7,638 nt of DNA from JAIVGV01 sp035295985. Lineage in GTDB: Bacteria > Acidobacteriota > Blastocatellia > Pyrinomonadales > Pyrinomonadaceae. The translations under genes were made by a program, and so were the position numbers. The notes under the pieces were generated by a model. That model saw only the letters and a list, made by a program, of their open reading frames with translations, was not told where the DNA came from and ran no database searches. Where the stretch lies: contig DATHBT010000041.1 of the NCBI GenBank assembly GCA_035295985.1, positions 1-7,638 of the forward strand, read 5' to 3'. Shown here piece by piece: positions 1 to 4,121 of this stretch. How positions within the stretch are numbered: the first letter of the stretch is position 1; each line of letters opens with the position of its first letter.

Positions 1-1025
1 CGTCCCGCCCGGTGATGATGTTGAAAGGGCGGCCGGAGGTCGCGACGACGAGCGGCGACCAGACGAGTCCGAGGGGGCTTTTGAAGTTGCCGCCGGTGGT
101 GAAGCGGTGCCGCACGTCCGACGCCGAAGGCCCGCGCTCGGCCGCCCAGTCGCCCGGCGTGGCGGCGAAGCTCGTCGGCCCGTCGGTGTCGCCGCGCGCG
201 AAACCCAGCGTGTAGTTGCCGAACAGGGAGAGGGCAGCGGACTGCCGCCGGAACGTGCTCACCGACAACAGATGCTGAGTCGAGCGCCCGCCGTTCCCGA
301 TCCTTCAAACCCTGTCACCAACTTCTCCCGCGGGCCGCCCCCCGGAGGCTTCGGCGCGGAGCAGCCCCGACCCGCCGCTGAACGAGTAGTTGAGGCTGAG
401 GGTCGAGAGCAGACCTAACTTTCTCTCGACGGCGGCGGTCACGTAGAGAAGGGTCGCCGGTCTCACCCGTTCGTCGAGCGCCCACCGGGCCGTTGACGAA
501 CCGGGCGCGTCGGCCAACTCGCTCGGCCCCGGCACGGCGGGAAACCCGTCGAGCATCGCGGGGTCTGTAAACACGTACTGCCTCGTCCGGGCGGGATCGG
601 TCTGCGCCTGAAGAAGCCTGAGCCGGTCGTCAATCCTGACGTGGTACAGCCCCGCGCCGCCGCGGATGACGAGTTGAGGCCCGACGAGGCCGCCGTTTAT
701 GCGAGCGGAGCCGGGGGCCCACGCGAAACCGAAGCGAGGCTCGAAGTCGCCAGCGCCGCCGATGCCTCTCTGCTTCGACCAGCGCAGGCCGTAAGAGAGA
801 TTCAGGTTGGGGCGTAGCCCCCAGTCGTCCTGCGCGAACGCGGCCGCGTCGCCGCCCTCCGCGTCGGCCGAGGGGTCGCCGGCGCGGAGGATAAGGGTGG
901 AAGCGCCGCCGCCCTGACGCCGTATCTCGGCGGGGTGCGCTCCCGCGCGTTGCAGGAGGACGGTGCGCCTGTACGCTTCGAGGCTATCGAGAAGCAGCGA
1001 CGGCTGCGCGCCCGGCTGCGACCCC
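1..1025 (-). pseudogene. TonB-dependent receptor (Oar-like), C-terminal fragment, broken
   Basis: This is the outer-membrane beta-barrel part of an Oar-like TonB-dependent receptor, a large family in Acidobacteriota. Recognisable barrel motifs, in order from high to low coordinates, are SLEAYRRTVLLQ, FAQDDWGLRPNLNLSYGLRW, FEPRFGFAWAPG, VIRGGAGLYHVRIDDRL, ERKLGLLSTLSLNYSFSGG, LFGNYTLGFARGDTDGP, SDVRHRFTTGGNFKSPLGL and SGRPFNIITGRD. The reading is interrupted by an in-frame TGA at 305-307, after which the same frame carries on with clear barrel sequence to the window edge. Between about 310 and 355 another frame (KPPGGGPREKLVTGFEGSG) looks equally receptor-like, so two compensating indels in G-runs are possible. 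The signal peptide, carboxypeptidase-like domain and plug are absent: homology stops near 1025, where transposase sequence on the other strand begins. The left side runs out of the window. It is a degraded gene unless the breaks are sequencing errors. The substrate cannot be inferred. Confidence 0.8.
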
Positions 1026-1725
1026 GCGCCAGCGGCCAGCGCATACAATGCCAGTCGTGCCGCCGCCGGTACACGCCGCGCCCGAACCCGCACGGCTACG
1101 ACGGGAAGAGCAGAGAGGCCGCGCTCAAGCTCTACCTCGAAGGCAACGGCTTGGGCCGCATCGGGCGCCTCCTCTCGATCAACCACCAGTCGGTCGCCAA
1201 CCGGGTCGACTCGGCTCACGCACAGCTACAGGCAAAGAAGGGCGACTCACCCGCCCCGGAAGCGGCCGGGACGGTGGAGATGGACGAGTTGTTCACCTTC
1301 GTCGGCTCAAAAAAACGCAGGCCTACGTCGTCACGCTAGTTGACCGCGCCACCCGCTGCATCGTCGCGTGGGCCGTCTGCCTGAGCCGCACGCCGGAGCT
1401 GGTGCAGTCGGTCGTTGACGCCGCCCCTCACGCCTCCCGCTACTACTCCGACGCCTTCAACACCTACCGCGAGCTGTGCTGGTGTGGCACTCACACCGCG
1501 ATGTATGACAAGTCAGAGACTTACTCGGTCGATGGCGCGAACGCCGAACCGCGGCATTACCTGGCGCGGCTGACGCGGCGGTCGCGCTGCTTCTCCGAGT
1601 GCATTAACGCCCTGCGCCGCGCCGCCGAGCTGTTCGTCTGGTGATGGGACTGGCAGCAGGCGCGTAAGCGTCAACGCCCGCGCTACCCGGTTCACCTCAT
1701 CGACGCCGTGGCGTGTCTGATTTAG
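1026..1725 (+). pseudogene. IS1-family transposase, 5'-truncated, with frameshift and nonsense codon
   Basis: A DDE transposase of the IS1 family. Read in two frames it gives QRIQCQSCRRRYTP (second half of the N-terminal zinc finger), a helix-turn-helix (GLGRIGRLLSINHQSVANRV), EMDELFTFVGSKK around the first catalytic Asp, YYSDAFNTY around the second Asp, and RHYLARLTRRSRCFS near the third acidic position. The first CxxC pair and the start codon are missing, so the 5' end is truncated near 1026. The frame changes by -1 at the A7 run at 1309-1315; afterwards KKTQAYVVTLVDRATRC continues the family sequence exactly. An in-frame TGA at 1642-1644 falls where I recall relatives having Cys (LFVYCW-type), and the tail RPRYPVHLIDAV continues to TAG at 1723-1725. 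The third catalytic residue appears to be Asp (SVDG) rather than the usual Glu. Family membership is secure; the element is almost certainly inactive. Confidence 0.85.
1309..1315 (+). other. A7 slippery heptamer, candidate -1 frameshift site in transposase
   Basis: In the upstream transposase frame the codons read TCA AAA AAA CGC, so the run forms A_AAA_AAA, a slippery heptamer for -1 frameshifting. The 0 frame ends at a TAG at 1337-1339, while the -1 frame restores family-like transposase sequence (KKTQAYVVTLVDR). IS1 of E. coli joins InsA and InsB' by -1 frameshifting on an A-run. There, however, the site lies upstream of the first catalytic Asp, and here it lies just after it. It may be a programmed site, a homopolymer mutation in a dead element, or a sequencing error. 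Confidence 0.45.
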
Positions 1726-1734
1726 TCGCTCCCC

Positions 1735-1779
1735 CGCAACTCTGCTCGCGGTCGTGAGGCGGCGTTGCGTCTGTTTTTT
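1735..1779 (+). terminator. Possible intrinsic terminator after the IS1 remnant
   Basis: CGCAAC (1735-1740) can pair with GTTGCG (1764-1769), enclosing a second small stem CTCGC/GTGAG (1745-1749 with 1754-1758, loop GGTC). A run of six T follows at 1774-1779. It lies just after the transposase stop at 1725, where a transcript end would be expected. Internal mismatches make the stem weaker than the hairpin at 2092-2136. Confidence 0.35.
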
Positions 1780-1886
1780 GCGGTTTCCGCCCTGCGGCTT
1801 CGCGGCCTGTGAGCTCCGGGGCGGGGCGGGCGGCGACACGTCGAGACGCAACACGGCGCAAGGGATAGGCGGCGTTGAAAGATTTC

Positions 1887-1915
1887 TTGCCGCCGACCGC
1901 GCGGCGGTCTAGAAT
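1887..1915 (+). promoter_or_regulatory. Sigma70-like promoter for a candidate small RNA (distal)
   Basis: TTGCCG (1887-1892) and TAGAAT (1910-1915) are separated by 17 bp and predict a start near 1922. That is exactly where the sequence able to pair with 2065-2074 begins. No protein gene on the plus strand follows before the terminator at 2136. The stretch 1780-1886 to its left holds no recognisable gene. Confidence 0.4.
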
Positions 1916-1992
1916 GACGCATCACCCCGGCTAAAGGCGGCCGGCCGCAGAGTCACTGCCGCGGCCCCGCCTGACCCCTCACAAGAACGCGG

Positions 1993-2021
1993 TTGCGCCT
2001 CGCCGACATTTGGGGTAATAT
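1993..2021 (+). promoter_or_regulatory. Sigma70-like promoter (proximal), inside the candidate RNA
   Basis: TTGCGC (1993-1998), a 17-bp spacer and TAATAT (2016-2021) form a good sigma70-type match in very GC-rich DNA. Transcription would start near 2028 and give an RNA of about 110 nt ending at the terminator at 2136. It could be the only real promoter, in which case the longer transcript from 1922 does not exist. It could also be an internal start, or simply part of the RNA. Confidence 0.4.
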
Positions 2022-2091
2022 CCGCTGCATCCGTGCGGTCGGTGGATCCTTCCGCACACCGGTTGCTGGGGTGAGGACAGTGACCGAAACA

Positions 2092-2136
2092 GGAAAGGGC
2101 GCGCGGCCCCCAAGGCCTGCGCGCCCTTCCGCTTTT
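2092..2136 (+). terminator. Strong intrinsic terminator, probably bidirectional
   Basis: AAGGGCGCGC (2095-2104) pairs perfectly with GCGCGCCCTT (2119-2128). GGCC (2105-2108) pairs with GGCC (2114-2117) above it, around a CCCAA loop. TTTT follows at 2133-2136. Read on the minus strand, the hairpin starts 24 nt past the hydrolase stop codon and is followed by a weaker T-rich stretch, so it may end both the small RNA and the hydrolase transcript. Confidence 0.75.
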
Positions 2137-2151
2137 ATCCGATGAATCTCC

Positions 2152-2928
2152 CTACCCGATCAGGAAGCGAGACACCGCCCCGGCATACATATCCGGAGCC
2201 GTGGTCATTCCTTCGTGCGCCTGACCCGGCAACTCCTCGATGCGGACATCCTGGAGGACAGCGGCGAGGGCGTCGGTGGCGTAGAGGTCGCGGGGGCTTT
2301 CGGTGCCGATCTGGAGCATCACCGGGACTCGAAGGTCGCGGAAGCGCTCGGCGTTGAAGTCGTACCTGCTCAGCGCGCGCAGGTCGTCCAGCGACGCCTC
2401 GGCGTCGGCGATGATCGGCGGCCACAGCTCCGTGGCCCGCAGCGCGTCCAACTCCTCAACCGGGACAAGCAGTGTGTCGCGGAAGAACGTCACCGCGAGA
2501 CTGTCCCAGTCGCCGGCCCGCGCCAGCTCCTCAAGCCGCGCCAGCGCTTCCTTGCTGAGGCTGTGCGGCCAAGGCGCTTCGTAGAGCACCAGCTTGCACA
2601 CGCGATCCGGGACTCCGGCGGCGGCGGCGAGCGCGGCCTGAGCGCCGTAGGAGTGGCCGAGGAGGAAAACCGGCTCGCCGAGCGACTGAATCACGGCCGC
2701 GACATCCATACTCTCATCCAAGAGGCTATGGCCTGCGGTCGCGTCCGTCTCGCCCCGGCCGCGCCGGGCGACGGCGTAAACGGTGAACTGCTTCTCGAAT
2801 ATCGGCTTCACGAACTCCCAATTAGTCCTGTGGTCGCTGAAGCCCCCGTGCACGAGCACCAGAGGCGGGCCGCCGCCGTACTTGTTGTAAGAGACTACGG
2901 TCCCACCGGGTGTGGTAATGCGCCGCAC
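2152..2928 (-). CDS. Alpha/beta-fold hydrolase
   Basis: A 258-aa cytoplasmic hydrolase of the alpha/beta superfamily, about the usual length. LVLVHGGF (residues 23-30) forms the oxyanion-hole strand, and GHSYG (91-95) is the nucleophile elbow with Ser93. GQAHEGM (235-241) supplies the catalytic His238. The acid is probably Glu210 or Asp214 in GTESPRD. A helical cap lies at about 120-195. No signal peptide is seen. GTG at 2928 is preferred as start: a GGAGG lies 8 nt upstream (2937-2941) and the fold begins right after it. A start at 2994 would add 22 Arg/Ala-rich residues without such support and would overlap the gene before. It is likely co-transcribed with the NTF2-like gene 62 bp upstream and ends at the hairpin at 2092-2136. 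The substrate (ester, lactone, epoxide or other) cannot be told from the sequence. Confidence 0.9.
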   Translation of the reverse strand: MRRITTPGGTVVSYNKYGGGPPLVLVHGGFSDHRTNWEFVKPIFEKQFTVYAVARRGRGETDATAGHSLLDESMDVAAVIQSLGEPVFLLGHSYGAQAALAAAAGVPDRVCKLVLYEAPWPHSLSKEALARLEELARAGDWDSLAVTFFRDTLLVPVEELDALRATELWPPIIADAEASLDDLRALSRYDFNAERFRDLRVPVMLQIGTESPRDLYATDALAAVLQDVRIEELPGQAHEGMTTAPDMYAGAVSRFLIG

Positions 2929-2936
2929 GGATAGAA

Positions 2937-2941
2937 CCTCC
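2937..2941 (-). promoter_or_regulatory. Ribosome binding site deciding the hydrolase start
   Basis: GGAGG on the minus strand sits 8 nt before the GTG at 2928. This favours that codon over the GTG/ATG-type starts further upstream in the same frame. Confidence 0.7.
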
Positions 2942-2990
2942 AATCGCACAGGGATGCGTGCCGTTGTTAGGCGTCTCGCCGCGGCGCGAC

Positions 2991-3377
2991 TCACGCCGCG
3001 CGGTCTCCGTTCCAGATGTCAACGTGCATCCTCCAGCCGTCGCCCTCCCGCTTCCACACGACCACGTACTTGCCCGCCATCTCCGCGCGCTCGCCGCCCG
3101 GCGGCTGCACGGCCATCTCGAACCTCCCCACCTCGTAAGCCAGATCGTCCCGCGACTCGACCTCTAAAGTCTCCAGCTTCGCCTCCCTGACTCCGGTGCT
3201 CATCGCCCCTTGCCAGAAGGCCCGGATGGCCTCTCTCCCCTTCACCAGCGGGTTGTCGGGCGGGAGCAGCGTGGCGTCGGCGGTGTACCACGCGGCCACA
3301 GCCGCGGCGTCACCCCGCCCGAAGGCGTCTGCGAAAGTTTGGATGGCGGACGTAATGGCGTCGCGGATATTTCCCAT
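2991..3377 (-). CDS. NTF2-like (SnoaL/DUF4440, SgcJ/EcaC-type) protein
   Basis: A 128-aa single-domain protein of the NTF2-like cone fold. The N-terminal helix AITSAIQTFADAFGRGDAAAVAAWY is followed by TADATLLPPDNPLVKGREAI, the family signature of an acidic loop, and then by the helix IRAFWQGAM. Beta strands follow at residues 64-90 and 100-124, ending in DGWRMHVDIWN. Members bind or transform small ligands or act as fold-only partners, and many have no known reaction, so none is assigned here. ATG at 3377 is preferred because GAGAGGA lies 7 nt upstream; a GTG at 3395 would add six residues that include that site. The gene precedes the hydrolase by 62 bp on the same strand and the two probably form an operon. 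The DNA immediately upstream is pseudogene debris, with no promoter I can identify. Confidence 0.88.
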   Translation of the reverse strand: MGNIRDAITSAIQTFADAFGRGDAAAVAAWYTADATLLPPDNPLVKGREAIRAFWQGAMSTGVREAKLETLEVESRDDLAYEVGRFEMAVQPPGGERAEMAGKYVVVWKREGDGWRMHVDIWNGDRAA

Positions 3378-3384
3378 AGCCACT

Positions 3385-3391
3385 TCCTCTC
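3385..3391 (-). promoter_or_regulatory. Ribosome binding site of the NTF2-like gene
   Basis: GAGAGGA on the minus strand, 7 nt before the ATG at 3377, decides the start against the GTG at 3395. Confidence 0.65.
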
Positions 3392-3435
3392 TCACTTACG
3401 GGCGTGCCGGGCGGGTAGTTGGCGGGCCGGAGCGT

Positions 3436-3609
3436 CTAGCTCACGAGCACCTCACGCATAACCACCGCCAAGTCCCGCAACGCACGCTCCCCGTCACCGG
3501 CGAGCGCCGAGCCGTGCATGACGGCGATGGTCTTCGGCCTGAGGGCCGCTAACCTGTGTAGGGTCTTGTCCGTGTCCTGCGTGTAGGGCATGTAGTTCGC
3601 GAAAGGGCC
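3436..3609 (-). pseudogene. MBL-fold metallo-hydrolase, C-terminal remnant
   Basis: About 57 codons match the C-terminal end of an MBL-fold hydrolase family: GPFANYMPYTQDTDKTLHRL, then LRPKTIAVMHGSALAGDG and ERALRDLAVVMREVL before a normal stop at 3436. The MHGS-x-GDG segment near the C-terminus is typical of the ODP/flavodiiron-like MBL group as I recall it. The catalytic core with the HxHxDH motif is absent. Homology ends abruptly near 3605, where a TPR protein fragment begins in another frame on the same strand. No start codon with a ribosome binding site precedes it. It is a deletion remnant and cannot make an active enzyme. Confidence 0.7.
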
Positions 3610-3870
3610 CGCCTGAATCCGCCCTCGGCGCCCGACCAGTCCCACTCATTCCGTTTGATTATGGCCAGCGCGTGGTGCGCCTCGGCGAGCGAGTCGTCGA
3701 GTTCCAGCGCCATCTGCGCCGCCGCCCGCGCCTTCGCCAGCATCTCTGCGGGGTTCTCTCCGCTGGTCGCGAGGTTGAGATATGCGAAAGGCATGCCGGT
3801 GTAGGCGAGCGCGAACTTCGGGTCGAGTGCCACCGCCTGAGTGAACAGGGAGCGAATCTCATAACGACCC
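3602..3870 (-). pseudogene. TPR-repeat protein, internal fragment
   Basis: The minus strand encodes tetratricopeptide-type sequence: LFTQAVALDPKFALAYTGMP, AKARAAAQMALELDDSLAEA, then HHALAIIKRNEWDWSGAEGG and FRRAL. The spacing and the DWxxAExxFxRAL signature match TPR proteins common in Acidobacteriota, often C-terminal to a winged-helix or kinase domain. Both ends are missing. Upstream the frame meets a TAG near 3907 without any credible start, and downstream the family match stops at FRRAL (3602-3616), where the MBL fragment takes over out of frame. The original domain architecture cannot be recovered from this window. Confidence 0.7.
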
Positions 3871-3898
3871 AGCTGTGTGTTGGAGGGAAGGGGGATGG

Positions 3899-3920
3899 CT
3901 GCGAACTAGCTGCGAACTAG
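3899..3920. repeat. Tandem duplication of an 11-bp unit
   Basis: CTGCGAACTAG occurs twice in direct succession (3899-3909 and 3910-3920), next to the 5' edge of the TPR fragment. It looks like a small slippage duplication in non-coding DNA. Confidence 0.8.
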
Positions 3921-4121
3921 CCGCACTCTACCATGATTCTGACGCGAGATTAAAGATCGGCCCCCGCAGGCACGCCGAGGGAAAATGTAAGGTTCAACAG
4001 GTTAGCGACAGCCGGGCGGGTGGCTCTTCTGGTTTCTGTGCTTCCGCATTGCTGAGGTAGAAACGGGGCGGGCTTTTATCAATCAGGGATCGGAATTTCC
4101 GTTGATCTTTTTCTACCACGG
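3921..4121. other. Intergenic stretch with no gene
   Basis: Lower in GC than its surroundings and without a credible reading frame. It contains an imperfect palindrome at 4088-4107 (GATC, GGAATTTCC core, GATC) followed on the plus strand by TTTTT at 4108-4112. The stem is too weak to call a terminator with confidence, and no plus-strand gene ends here. I found no clear terminator for the kinase gene, whose stop is at 4122. Confidence 0.5.

Larger units (their letters stand above)
1026..1779 (+). mobile_element. Decayed IS1-family insertion sequence remnant
   Basis: The transposase remnant marks an IS1-family element. I could not find paired terminal inverted repeats or a target duplication. 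The left end is lost at the junction with the receptor fragment, and the right end is undefined; it is placed here after a T6 run that follows a hairpin downstream of the transposase. The N-terminal half of the receptor does not resume on the right side. This is therefore not a clean insertion into the receptor gene: at least one deletion or rearrangement has removed both the receptor 5' part and the left IS end. The right boundary is a guess. Confidence 0.6.
1922..2136 (+). ncRNA. Candidate structured small RNA of unknown family
   Basis: A promoter-like signal, a foldable segment and a strong terminator occur in a row with no plus-strand gene. The predicted 5' end, TCACCCCGGC (1922-1931), pairs with GCTGGGGTGA (2065-2074) over ten pairs including one G-U. 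Inside lie a long hairpin (AGGCGG 1935-1940 with CCGCCT 1967-1972; GGCCGC 1943-1948 with GCGGCC 1961-1966) and a second hairpin (GTGCGG 2033-2038 with CCGCAC 2052-2057). CCTCAC (1977-1982) could compete for 2071-2076, so two folds are possible. A closing stem around an open interior and a size of 150-215 nt resemble 6S RNA, but I recognise no conserved 6S sequence. I also see no SRP tetraloop motif, tmRNA tag or RNase P core. If the proximal promoter is the true one, the RNA spans about 2028-2136. No peptide within it looks credible. Confidence 0.4.

Noticed and set aside
1722..1925. Minus-strand 67-codon reading frame right of the IS, considered as the missing receptor N-terminus.
   Set aside because: It is Arg/Pro-rich without signal peptide, plug or carboxypeptidase-like motifs.
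1922..2136. Calling the small RNA 6S, SRP RNA, tmRNA or RNase P.
   Set aside because: Only size and the closing stem fit 6S. The SRP apical motif, a tmRNA tag and tRNA-like ends, and the RNase P conserved core are not present.
2071..2145. A 24-codon GTG-started peptide running through the terminator hairpin.
   Set aside because: Its codons are dictated by the terminator stem, its ribosome binding site is poorly spaced, and it resembles nothing.
2215..2934. Plus-strand 239-codon frame opposite the hydrolase.
   Set aside because: It shows no motif; the minus strand has the nucleophile elbow, catalytic His and a good ribosome binding site.
4088..4107. Palindrome-like GATC...GATC segment as operator or terminator.
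   Set aside because: The halves are uneven, the stem is weak, and no gene ends or starts in the matching direction; left as an intergenic note.
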